This document shows, in pieces, positions 48,093 through 55,178 of a stretch of 64,000 bases of DNA. A program made the position numbers and the translations under genes. The first letter of the stretch is position 1. Every line of letters begins with the position of its first letter. Below the pieces are notes generated by a model that searched no databases, had not been told where the DNA came from, and worked only from the letters and a program-made list of their open reading frames with translations. The DNA comes from Promicromonospora sukumoe (GTDB lineage: Bacteria; Actinomycetota; Actinomycetes; Actinomycetales; Cellulomonadaceae): contig NZ_JACGWV010000001.1 in assembly GCF_014137995.1 (NCBI RefSeq), forward strand, positions 3,100,001 to 3,164,000, written 5' to 3'.

Positions 48093-48791
48093 ATGACCTA
48101 CTCGCAGCCCTTCTTCGCCCTGCTCGACGGCACGCCCGACGGCACGCCGTACCCGCAGACGGTGCACGACCTCGGTGTGCTCCACGTCCCCTCCGGCCGC
48201 ATCGAGGCGTCCGACCCGTACGTCACGCTCGGCGAGGGGCTCGTCGTCCGGGTCGAGCCGGGCTCCTACCCCGCGTTCGTGACCGTCGCCGACGTGTCCG
48301 AGGAGAGCGACGGCAGCCACCTGCGGGAGGCGTACCTCTCGCTCGTCGTGTCCGACGGCGCACCGGTCGCCGAGGTGCGGGGCGTCACGCCGGAGGGCCA
48401 CGAGCCGGCGGCCGACGACGAGCACTACGGCGTGGGCGTGGACGCCGGCACGGTCGGGTTCGCCGACGCCGAGGCGATCGTCCGGTGCATGCCGCGCGAG
48501 GACGACAGGACCGACTGGTACGACCTGCTGTTCGACTCGGGCGAGCCCACGTCGTGGTTCGAGCTCATGGACAGCGCCGAGCACTACCGGGAGGGCAGCG
48601 CGAACATCACGATGCCGCTGGCCACGGCCGGCGAGAACGTGGTGCTCAGCCACTCCGGGTGGGGCGACGGCTTCTACCCCGTGGTCACGACCCACTCCGC
48701 CGACGGCGCCCTGCTCGGCGTGCACATCGACCTGCTGGTCGCCGGCCCCGACGACGAGGACGAGGACGACGACGAGGAGGTCGAGGGCTGA
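48093..48791 (+). CDS. DUF4241 family protein
   Basis: 232 aa, acidic, soluble. LGVLHVPSGRIEASDPYV near the start, YGVGVDAGTVGFADAEAI in the middle and GWGDGFYPVVTTHSADGALLGVHIDLL at the end match DUF4241, a family of unknown function seen in actinobacteria and in some polymorphic-toxin immunity contexts (no toxin gene is present here). It ends in a run of Asp/Glu. TACCTT (48081-48086) lies 6 nt before the ATG. Convergent with the threonine dehydratase gene. Confidence 0.8.
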   Translation: MTYSQPFFALLDGTPDGTPYPQTVHDLGVLHVPSGRIEASDPYVTLGEGLVVRVEPGSYPAFVTVADVSEESDGSHLREAYLSLVVSDGAPVAEVRGVTPEGHEPAADDEHYGVGVDAGTVGFADAEAIVRCMPREDDRTDWYDLLFDSGEPTSWFELMDSAEHYREGSANITMPLATAGENVVLSHSGWGDGFYPVVTTHSADGALLGVHIDLLVAGPDDEDEDDDEEVEG

Positions 48792-48819
48792 GTAGGACGG
48801 CGGGGACGGCCGAGGTGGC

Positions 48820-49752
48820 TCAGAGCTGCACGGCCGAGGTGTTCGCGCCGCACACGAGCACCGCGACGCGCTCCCCCGGCTCGGGCACGTAGGCGCCGGA
48901 CAGCAGCGCGGCGAGCGCCGTCGCGCCGCCGGGCTCGGCCACGACGCGGACGGCGTCCCAGAGGGAGCGCTGGGCCGCGGCGATGGCCTCGTCGGTGACC
49001 AGCACGGACCGCTCGACGAACTGCTGGGCCAGCGGGAACATGAGCCGCCCCACCTGCTTGGGCGCGAGCGAGTCGGCGGCGATGCCCTCCGTGGGCGCGT
49101 CGACGGGCTCGCCCGCCGCGAGCGCCCGGTGCAGGGTGGGGGCGCCCTCGGGCTCGACGGCGACGACGCGCACGTCGCCGCGGAACCAGGCGGCGATGCC
49201 GCCGATCAGCCCGCCGCCGCCGACGGCGACCAGCAGGGTGTCGAGGTCGGGCAGGTCCTGGGCGATCTCGAGGCCGAGGGTGCCCTGCCCGACGAGCGTC
49301 TCGGTCTGGTCGTAGGCGTGCACGGTCATCGCGCCGGTGCCGGCGACGAACTCCTCGCTCGCGGCCAGGGCGTCGGCGTACCGGTCGCCGCCCACGACGA
49401 GCTTGGCGCCGTAGCCGCGGATGCGCTCGGCCTTGGCCGGGGTGGTCACGGCGGGCACGAAGATGGTCGCGGGGATGCCGAGCCTGGCCGCGGCGTAGGC
49501 GACGGCGGCCCCGTGGTTGCCGCCCGAGGCGGCGACCACGCCGGCGTCGGGCACGTCCCGGGTGAGCAGGTTGGTGAACGCGCCGCGCGCCTTGAACGAG
49601 CCGGAGTGCTGCAGGGACTCCAGCTTGAGCGCCACGGGCCGCGCGGGGCGGCCGAAGTCGGCGAGGTCCACCTCCAGCACGGGCGTGTGCCGCACGTGCG
49701 GGCGGATCAGGGCCTCCGCGGCACGGATGGCGGTACGGGTCACGTCGGTCAT
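48820..49752 (-). CDS. threonine/serine dehydratase-like PLP enzyme
   Basis: 310 aa, fold type II. PLP lysine K54 in SGSFKARGA, phosphate-binding VGGGGLIGGIAAW, and SGGNHGAAVAYAA. No C-terminal ACT regulatory domain, so it is the short catabolic type or a serine racemase-like enzyme. Deaminates Thr or Ser to 2-oxo acids. ATG 49752 has GAGGAGAG 5 nt upstream. The start lies 17 nt after the NUDIX gene stop, so the two are probably co-transcribed. Which substrate is preferred cannot be told from sequence. Confidence 0.87.
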   Translation of the reverse strand: MTDVTRTAIRAAEALIRPHVRHTPVLEVDLADFGRPARPVALKLESLQHSGSFKARGAFTNLLTRDVPDAGVVAASGGNHGAAVAYAAARLGIPATIFVPAVTTPAKAERIRGYGAKLVVGGDRYADALAASEEFVAGTGAMTVHAYDQTETLVGQGTLGLEIAQDLPDLDTLLVAVGGGGLIGGIAAWFRGDVRVVAVEPEGAPTLHRALAAGEPVDAPTEGIAADSLAPKQVGRLMFPLAQQFVERSVLVTDEAIAAAQRSLWDAVRVVAEPGGATALAALLSGAYVPEPGERVAVLVCGANTSAVQL

Positions 49753-49769
49753 CGGTCTCTCCTCGGGCA

Positions 49770-50456
49770 TCACGAGATGCCCAGCTCGCGGTCGTGGTCC
49801 CAGTCCTCGGTCCAGCCGAGCTGGTCGAACATGGCGTCCAGGATGCCGGCGGTGAATCCCCAGACGAGGTGGGTCAGGTCGCCGTCGTGCACGTGGAAGC
49901 CGGGGCCGCGCCAGGTCTGGTTGCCGCGGCGCAGCACGGTGGTGAACCGGTTGGCGGGGTCGAGCAGGTCGGCCACGGGGGCGCGGAAGACGTGCGCGGA
50001 CTCGGCGACGTCGACGACGCGCACGGGCGTGGGGCGCGCCCACCAGCCGAGCACGGGCGTGACCACGTGGTTGCTGACCGGCATGGGCAGCTCGCCGAAC
50101 GCGCCGAGCACCTCGACGCCGTCCGCGTCCAGGCCGGTCTCCTCGACGGCCTCGCGCAGGGCGGCGGTGACGGCATCCTCGCCGTCGTCGGCGCGGCCGC
50201 CCGGGAAGGCGACCTGCCCGGCGTGGCTGCGCAGGGTGGCGGCGCGCGCCAGCAGCAGGACGTCGAGGTCGGCGGGGACGGCCAGGTCGTGGTCGTCGCG
50301 GTCGGCGGCAAGGTCGTCCAGCACGCCGAACAGCACGAGGACCGACGCGGGGCGCGCCCCGCCGGTGAAGTCGCCGCGTGCGTGCCGCCACGGCCCCTCG
50401 AAGCCCCGCTCGGCGAGGGCGACCAGCTGCTTGCGTGCGGATGCGGAGGAGCTCAC
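49770..50456 (-). CDS. NUDIX hydrolase (CoA pyrophosphatase-like)
   Basis: 228 aa. NUDIX box in AFPGGRADDGEDAVTAALREAVEETGLD (G-x5-E-x7-REAVEETG). RSHAGQVAFPGG just before it is the signature of the NudL/CoA diphosphatase subgroup. It probably hydrolyses CoA or related nucleoside diphosphate derivatives in housecleaning. GTG 50456 is preceded by TAAGGT with a 6-nt gap (leaderless layout). First gene of a two-gene unit with the threonine dehydratase-like gene. Confidence 0.88.
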   Translation of the reverse strand: MSSSASARKQLVALAERGFEGPWRHARGDFTGGARPASVLVLFGVLDDLAADRDDHDLAVPADLDVLLLARAATLRSHAGQVAFPGGRADDGEDAVTAALREAVEETGLDADGVEVLGAFGELPMPVSNHVVTPVLGWWARPTPVRVVDVAESAHVFRAPVADLLDPANRFTTVLRRGNQTWRGPGFHVHDGDLTHLVWGFTAGILDAMFDQLGWTEDWDHDRELGIS

Positions 50457-50512
50457 CGCCCGACCTTAACCCCGGCCGCGGACCCGCACGTGCGCCCGGG
50501 TCAGGGCACGGG

Positions 50513-51295
50513 TCACCAGAGGAACGACCGCACCGCCGTCGCCACGGCGGACGGCCGCTCGCGGTGCACAGCGTGCCCGGCGCCCACGACGACGCGGGCC
50601 CGCACGCTCGGGTTGCGGATCATCAGCTCGACGCCGGTGCGCGGGTGGAACAGGGCGCCGCGGGCGGGGTCGGCGCCCAGCACGAGCGTCGGCACGGTCA
50701 GGCGGGTCACGACGGCGGTATACCGCCAGGGCGCGTTGTCGCGCAGCGTGCGGGCCACGGCGGTGGCGTCGGCGGCCTTCGCGGCGGCGGCCACGGCTGC
50801 GGCGTCCCGGCGGTCCCAGGCCGCGTGCACGCCCTGCACGCTCCGGACGGACGGCGGGTGGGTCGCGTCGCGGATCTCGGCCTCGGCGACGGCCTCGAAC
50901 CGGTCCTCCTCCACGTCGAGCGCGGGGTCGAGGAGAACGAGGCGGCGCGTGAACCGGCGGTCGGCGTCGGCGGCCAGCGCGCCGAGCACGCCGCCGAGGC
51001 TGTGCCCGACGACGAGGTCCCAGGCGGTGCCGAGCGCCTGGACGTCGGCGACGTGGTCGGCCAGCAGGTAGGAGCCGGCGCGGGGGCTGGTGCCGTGCCC
51101 GCGCAGGTCGGGCGCCACCACCTCGTAGCCGTCGGCGGCGAGAGTCTCGGCGAGCCGCCACCAGGTGGCTCCGGCGGAGACGATCCCGTGCAGGAGCAGG
51201 GCTCTGCCCGGCCCGGTGCCCCAGCTGGTCGTGGAGAGCTCGAGGGGCGCGGGTGGTTCGGAGGTGCCGCCGGGAACTTCCTGCCACGTCGCCAT
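50513..51295 (-). CDS. alpha/beta-fold hydrolase
   Basis: 260 aa. ALLLHGIVSAGATWWRLAETLAADGYEVVAPDLRGHG gives the oxyanion and strand elements, VVGHSLGGVLGALAA holds the nucleophilic Ser (GHSLGG), VPTLVLGADP the acid region, and VVGAGHAVHRERP the catalytic His. Complete triad; substrate unknown. ATG 51295 is preceded by TACCCT with a 6-nt gap. A TetR gene on the same strand lies 51 nt upstream. Confidence 0.87.
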   Translation of the reverse strand: MATWQEVPGGTSEPPAPLELSTTSWGTGPGRALLLHGIVSAGATWWRLAETLAADGYEVVAPDLRGHGTSPRAGSYLLADHVADVQALGTAWDLVVGHSLGGVLGALAADADRRFTRRLVLLDPALDVEEDRFEAVAEAEIRDATHPPSVRSVQGVHAAWDRRDAAAVAAAAKAADATAVARTLRDNAPWRYTAVVTRLTVPTLVLGADPARGALFHPRTGVELMIRNPSVRARVVVGAGHAVHRERPSAVATAVRSFLW

Positions 51296-51346
51296 GAACA
51301 GAGGGTAACGAGGGTATGTATACGGGTTTGAAACAATTGAACTTTT

Positions 51347-51979
51347 CTACCGCAATGCGGCGAGATCAGCGCCCCGTGCCGCCAGCAGGGACCGCGCCGC
51401 CTGGATCGCCCGCTCGTAGACCGCGTCGTCGCGGAGCAGCAGGGACCGGTCGTTCGCCGCGTTCAGCAGGGCGTTGACCTCGAAGGCGACCTGGGCGGGG
51501 TCGGTGCCCGGGGCGAGCTCGCCGGCGCCCACCGCCACCTGCGCCTGGTGCACCAGGTACGACTCCCAGGCCTGCTGGGCGGCGACGACGGCGTCGTGCA
51601 CGGCGCCGTCGCGCATGTCGAACTCGATCTCCACGGTGCGGAAGAAGCACCCGCCCTCGAACACCCGCGACCGCGAGTACTCGGTCCAGGCCAGCACCAG
51701 CGCCCACAGGCGCGCGAGGCCGCGGTCGGCCGCCCTGGCGCGGACGACGACGTGCTCGGTGTAGATCTCGGCCGCCCGCTCCACGGCGGCGAGCTGGAGC
51801 CGCTCCTTGGAGCCGAACAGGCCGGCGATCCCGCTCTTGTTCACCGGGACGTCCTGCGCCAGCGCGCCGAAGGACAGCGCGTCCAGCCCGCGCACGGACG
51901 CCTCCTGCACCGCGCGGTCCAGCACGGCGCGGCGGGTGCGGTCGCCGCGGAGGCGGCGCAGGTCGGTCGGCTCGTCCAC
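51347..51979 (-). CDS. TetR-family transcriptional regulator
   Basis: 210 aa. N-terminal HTH: RRAVLDRAVQEASVRGLDALSFGALAQDVPVNKSGIAGLFGSKERLQLAAVERA. The C-terminal ligand domain (CFFRTVEIEFDMRDGAVHDAVVAAQQAWESYL) resembles the TetR_C_16/33 groups. It probably represses itself and the divergent alpha/beta hydrolase gene, since a 15-bp inverted repeat lies between them and overlaps its own -10 box TACACT (7 nt before GTG 51979). Ligand unknown; perhaps an ester or lipid related to the hydrolases (inference). Confidence 0.9.
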   Translation of the reverse strand: MDEPTDLRRLRGDRTRRAVLDRAVQEASVRGLDALSFGALAQDVPVNKSGIAGLFGSKERLQLAAVERAAEIYTEHVVVRARAADRGLARLWALVLAWTEYSRSRVFEGGCFFRTVEIEFDMRDGAVHDAVVAAQQAWESYLVHQAQVAVGAGELAPGTDPAQVAFEVNALLNAANDRSLLLRDDAVYERAIQAARSLLAARGADLAALR

Positions 51980-51988
51980 GGAAGAAAG

Positions 51989-52032
51989 TGTACGACCGTT
52001 CGCTCATTCGATAGTGTGCGAACGTTCGTACA
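51989..52032. promoter_or_regulatory. candidate TetR operator
   Basis: Arms TGTACGACCGTTCGC (51989-52003) and GCGAACGTTCGTACA (52018-52032) are inverted repeats with one mismatch. The right arm contains the perfect palindrome CGAACGTTCG (52019-52028). The left arm overlaps the -10 box of the TetR gene, and the right arm lies in the promoter zone of the divergent hydrolase gene. Confidence 0.7.
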
Positions 52033-52059
52033 GATAAATCGCCGCCCCCGGAGGTCCCC

Positions 52060-52980
52060 GTGCCCACGACCCAGCACGCAGCCCGCGCCCTGTTCCGCAC
52101 CCTCGGCCGGGTCGCGCCGCCCGCCGCCCTGGCGCTGGGTGCCGCCACCTACTGGCGGGTCGGGGCACCGGCCCCGGTCCGGCCCGCCGACCAGGCCGTC
52201 CACGCCTCGGCGCGACGCACCCCGCTCGAGCACCGCCCCACGTTCCGGGGCGCCGGCGGCCCGATCACCGTCGCCAGCTACTCCTGGGGCGACCCCGGCG
52301 CGCCCGGGGTCCTGCTGGTCCACGGCTGGCGCTCCCGCGCCTCGGCGTTCGGGCGGATCATCGAGGACCTCACCGGAGCGGGGCTCCGCGTCGTCGCCTA
52401 CGACGCGCCCGGCCACGGCGCCTCCGGCGGGCGGCGGCGCACCGGGCTCGACGACCTGGCGATCATCCGCCGGCTGTCCGACGCCGAGCACGCGCCGTGG
52501 GCCGCGGTCGTCGGGCACTCGCTCGGGGTGCTCGGGGCCGGGATCGCCCTGCACGAGGGCGTCGAGGCAGAGCGGTTCGCCGCGGTCTCCGGCCTGACGT
52601 CGGTCCGTGTCACGACCGACGGGTTCGTCCGCCAGGCCGGGCTCCCCTGGGCACTGCGCGACGCCTTCGCGCGGGCCGTCCAGCGGCACGGACTGCCGGG
52701 CCACCCGGACGTCTACGAGCGCTTCGACCTGGTGCGGCGCACCGTCCCGGCAGCCGTGCCCACCCTCTGGCTGCACGACGACGGGGACCGCGTGAACCCG
52801 CACCAGCTCTCGGTGCGGCTGCACGAGGCCCACGCGGACTCGAGCGAGCTGTTCACGACGACCGGGCTGGGGCACAACAAGATCCTCGGCGACCCCGCGG
52901 TCCGGGCCCGGATCCTCGACCACCTCGCGGCGCCGGCGCCCGCCGACCGCGCGACCGCCCGCCGTCCGGCTGCGCGGTGA
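52060..52980 (+). CDS. alpha/beta-fold hydrolase, probably membrane-anchored
   Basis: 306 aa. The N-terminal hydrophobic stretch (VAPPAALALGAATYW) could be a signal anchor. VLLVHGWRSRASAFGRIIEDLTGAGLRVVAYDAPGHGAS is the hydrolase core, VVGHSLGVLGAGIAL carries the Ser, VPTLWLHDDGDRVNP the Asp, and TTGLGHNKILGD the His. Substrate unknown. GTG 52060 with GGAGG 6 nt upstream. Divergent from and probably controlled by the TetR regulator. The C-terminus is rich in Ala, Arg and Pro. Confidence 0.85.
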   Translation: MPTTQHAARALFRTLGRVAPPAALALGAATYWRVGAPAPVRPADQAVHASARRTPLEHRPTFRGAGGPITVASYSWGDPGAPGVLLVHGWRSRASAFGRIIEDLTGAGLRVVAYDAPGHGASGGRRRTGLDDLAIIRRLSDAEHAPWAAVVGHSLGVLGAGIALHEGVEAERFAAVSGLTSVRVTTDGFVRQAGLPWALRDAFARAVQRHGLPGHPDVYERFDLVRRTVPAAVPTLWLHDDGDRVNPHQLSVRLHEAHADSSELFTTTGLGHNKILGDPAVRARILDHLAAPAPADRATARRPAAR

Positions 52981-53098
52981 ACGCCGCGTGAACTCCCGCC
53001 GACATCACCGATCGGATATGCAAAACCTTCCCTGACCTGCGGCGACGTCTTAGCCTGTTGTCCGGTTTGTACTATTTTTCAACCGGAGGGAAAAGACG

Positions 53099-53716
53099 AT
53101 GGAGCACACGAGCGACGGCGCCCTGGCAGCGGCGGCGGTCAGCGTCCTGGCGGCCCTCTGGTTCGCCTGGACCGTCCGACACTCCGGCCCCTGGTCCCGG
53201 CTGGTCCCCGTGGCGGGGATCGTGGCCGCGGCGGTCGCCGCGGTCGTGGCCGCCGTCGCCGCGTACGGCGCCTGGCCCGACGGCACCGTCGTGACCGGGC
53301 GGGTCGTGAGCATCTACGTCGCGGCGCTCCTGGTGCACGCCGGGCTGACCCGGCTGTGCACCGGCTTCCTCGCCGGGAAGTACCGCCGGGCGGTCGCCGC
53401 CGCCAAGGACGCCGACAAGGCCGGCGTGACCACCGGCAAGTCCCGGCTGCACCTCATCCCGACGGTCGTGGCGGTGTCCACGGCGATCCAGGTGGCCGTC
53501 ATCGCGAACACGCTCTCCGTGCCCGACCTGTACCTCGGCGCGGCCGCCGGGATCGCGGCCGCCGTGCTGGCCTGGCCGCTCGGCGGGTTCCTCCGGCTGG
53601 TCACCCGGCCGCGCGGCCACCGCCCGACGGCGGCGCTCGCCCACCCGCTGACCGGCCTCCTGGCCGGCGCCGTCCTGCTCGCGACCGCGGTGTGGCTGCT
53701 CCTGCGGATCGCGTGA
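53099..53716 (+). CDS. small polytopic membrane protein, unknown
   Basis: 205 aa, about six hydrophobic segments (AAAAVSVLAALWFAW, LVPVAGIVAAAVAAVVAAVAAY, VVSIYVAALLVHAGL, LIPTVVAVSTAIQVAVI, LYLGAAAGIAAAVLAW, LLAGAVLLATAVWLLL) with a basic cytoplasmic loop after the third. No family recognised. GGAGGG lies 9 nt before the ATG, and an AT-rich promoter region (TTTGTACTATTTTTC) precedes it. Single gene. Confidence 0.75.
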   Translation: MEHTSDGALAAAAVSVLAALWFAWTVRHSGPWSRLVPVAGIVAAAVAAVVAAVAAYGAWPDGTVVTGRVVSIYVAALLVHAGLTRLCTGFLAGKYRRAVAAAKDADKAGVTTGKSRLHLIPTVVAVSTAIQVAVIANTLSVPDLYLGAAAGIAAAVLAWPLGGFLRLVTRPRGHRPTAALAHPLTGLLAGAVLLATAVWLLLRIA

Positions 53717-53813
53717 ACCGCCGAGCTTGCCCTACCCACCCGGATCTCGTGACCTACCAGGATCTTTGCTTGGTCGTATAGACGAAGCCTGTCGCTGTTT
53801 GTCCATCTTTTGC

Positions 53814-53842
53814 TTGACAGTCGGCATAAGTCCTCCTATGTT
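53814..53842 (+). promoter_or_regulatory. strong sigma-70 type promoter TTGACA-17-TATGTT
   Basis: TTGACA (53814-53819) and TATGTT (53837-53842) are separated by exactly 17 nt. It is the best-formed -35/-10 pair in the window. Predicted start is near 53849, about 220 nt before the multicopper oxidase gene. Confidence 0.75.
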
Positions 53843-53931
53843 CGAAAAGTCACCCGCTGGAGTACGGTCTGCCACGGGGGCGTGGCCGTCGTCGCAGACG
53901 ACCACGTGACGCATCCATGGGGGGAACGACG

Positions 53932-53997
53932 ATGAGGTCCACCTGCGTGACAACGCTGTCACTCACCGCGTCGACGCCATCGGCGCAGCGCGGCTGA
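53932..53997 (+). CDS. possible leader peptide (21 aa)
   Basis: ATG 53932 follows a GGGGGG/GGAA stretch and reads [20 protein letters not shown] then G and a TGA stop, inside the predicted 5' leader of the copper cluster. It is Thr/Ser-rich with one Cys. It may be a translated uORF controlling the downstream genes, or a chance frame; an in-frame ATG at 53917 is also possible. Judged from position and ribosome-binding site only. Confidence 0.35.
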   Translation: MRSTCVTTLSLTASTPSAQRG

Positions 53998-54070
53998 GCC
54001 ACTCCCCTCCTGCATTTCTCTCTCGCCGGGACGGCACTCCCGCCTGCCCGACGGTGTCGAACGGAGACTC

Positions 54071-55141
54071 ATGCCCGAGAACAGCACTGACGCCCCAACC
54101 CAGCCCGGCGGCGTGTCCCGCCGCTCGATCCTGACCGGTACCCTCGCCGGGCTCATGGCGCCGACGGCGGCGCTGGCGCTCGGTTCCGACTCGGCCGCGG
54201 CCGTGTCGTCGGACGTCCGGCCGCTGGCGTCGACCCGGCACATCACCGTCTACGCGGAGGCGCTGCCCGGCGGCCAGTACGGCTACGGCCTCACCCCCGG
54301 CAAGGCCACCATCCCCGGCCCCGTGCTGGAGATGTGGGAGGGCGACACCCTCCAGGTCGAGCTGGTGAACAACACCGACAAGCGGCTGTCGATCCACCCG
54401 CACGGCGTGGACTACGCGACCGACTCGGACGGCAGCCCGTTCAACGACTCGTTCAACGAGCCCGGCGAGAGCCGCACCTACGTCTGGAAGAGCCACAAGC
54501 CGAAGCAGCGCGCCGACGGCACCTGGATGGCAGGCTCCGCCGGCTACTGGCACTACCACGACCACGCGATGGGCGGCGAGCACGGCACCGAGGGGCTGCG
54601 CAAGGGCCTGTACGGCGCCCTCGTGGTGCGGCGCGCGGGCGACCCGCTGCCCGACCGCCAGCACACCGTCGTGTTCAACGACATGACCATCAACAACAAG
54701 GTCGCGCCCGACACCCCGATGCTGGAGGCGAACAAGGGCGAGAAGGTCGAGTTCATCGCGATCGGCCACGGCGACCAGCTGCACACGTTCCACGTGCACG
54801 CGCACCGCTGGGCGGACAACCGCACCGGCTGGCTGACCGGCCCCGACGACCCCTCCCGGGTGATCGACACCAAGGACCTCAACCCCGGCTCCTCGTTCGG
54901 CTTCCAGGTCATCGCCGGCGAGGGCGTGGGCGCGGGTGCCTGGATGTACCACTGCCACGTCCAGTTCCACTCGGACGGCGGGATGGCCGGGGTCTTCCTG
55001 GTGCGCAACGCCGACGGCAGCATGCCCGCCGGCGCCCAGGACGCGATCGACCGGTTCCACGAGCACGGCGGCCACACCATGAGCGGCACGTCCGCCACCA
55101 CCGAGTCCGAGAGCGGGGCGGCGGGCCATGCCGGCCACTGA
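54071..55141 (+). CDS. secreted two-domain multicopper oxidase (small laccase-like)
   Basis: 356 aa. Twin-arginine signal around R17-R18 ([11 protein letters not shown]) with a cleavable AlaxAla region near 45, so exported folded with copper. Cupredoxin domain 1 has HPHG (H109, H111) and [10 protein letters not shown] (H161, H163); domain 2 has [11 protein letters not shown] (H238, H241, H243) and [13 protein letters not shown] (H294-C295-H296, H300, M305). These are the type 1, 2 and 3 copper ligands of a laccase, and the length suits the trimeric two-domain type. The His-rich tail ([14 protein letters not shown]) may bind copper. GGAGA precedes the ATG. First gene of a three-gene secreted cluster. 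Confidence 0.88.
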   Translation: MPENSTDAPTQPGGVSRRSILTGTLAGLMAPTAALALGSDSAAAVSSDVRPLASTRHITVYAEALPGGQYGYGLTPGKATIPGPVLEMWEGDTLQVELVNNTDKRLSIHPHGVDYATDSDGSPFNDSFNEPGESRTYVWKSHKPKQRADGTWMAGSAGYWHYHDHAMGGEHGTEGLRKGLYGALVVRRAGDPLPDRQHTVVFNDMTINNKVAPDTPMLEANKGEKVEFIAIGHGDQLHTFHVHAHRWADNRTGWLTGPDDPSRVIDTKDLNPGSSFGFQVIAGEGVGAGAWMYHCHVQFHSDGGMAGVFLVRNADGSMPAGAQDAIDRFHEHGGHTMSGTSATTESESGAAGHAGH

Positions 55142-55178
55142 CCGCCCCGACATCCCGTTCACGCGCAAAGGAGCACTG

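Larger units (their letters stand above)
53717..54070 (+). other. AT-richer leader and promoter region of the copper cluster
   Basis: 354 bp upstream of the multicopper oxidase. Holds a near-consensus promoter (53814-53842), a long 5' leader of more than 200 nt and a short open frame (53932-53997) with its own ribosome-binding site. A leader of this size suggests post-transcriptional control, but no known riboswitch was recognised. Confidence 0.6.

Noticed and set aside
48093..48791. DUF4241 gene as an immunity gene of a polymorphic toxin
   Set aside because: No toxin, secretion or repeat-cassette gene lies nearby.
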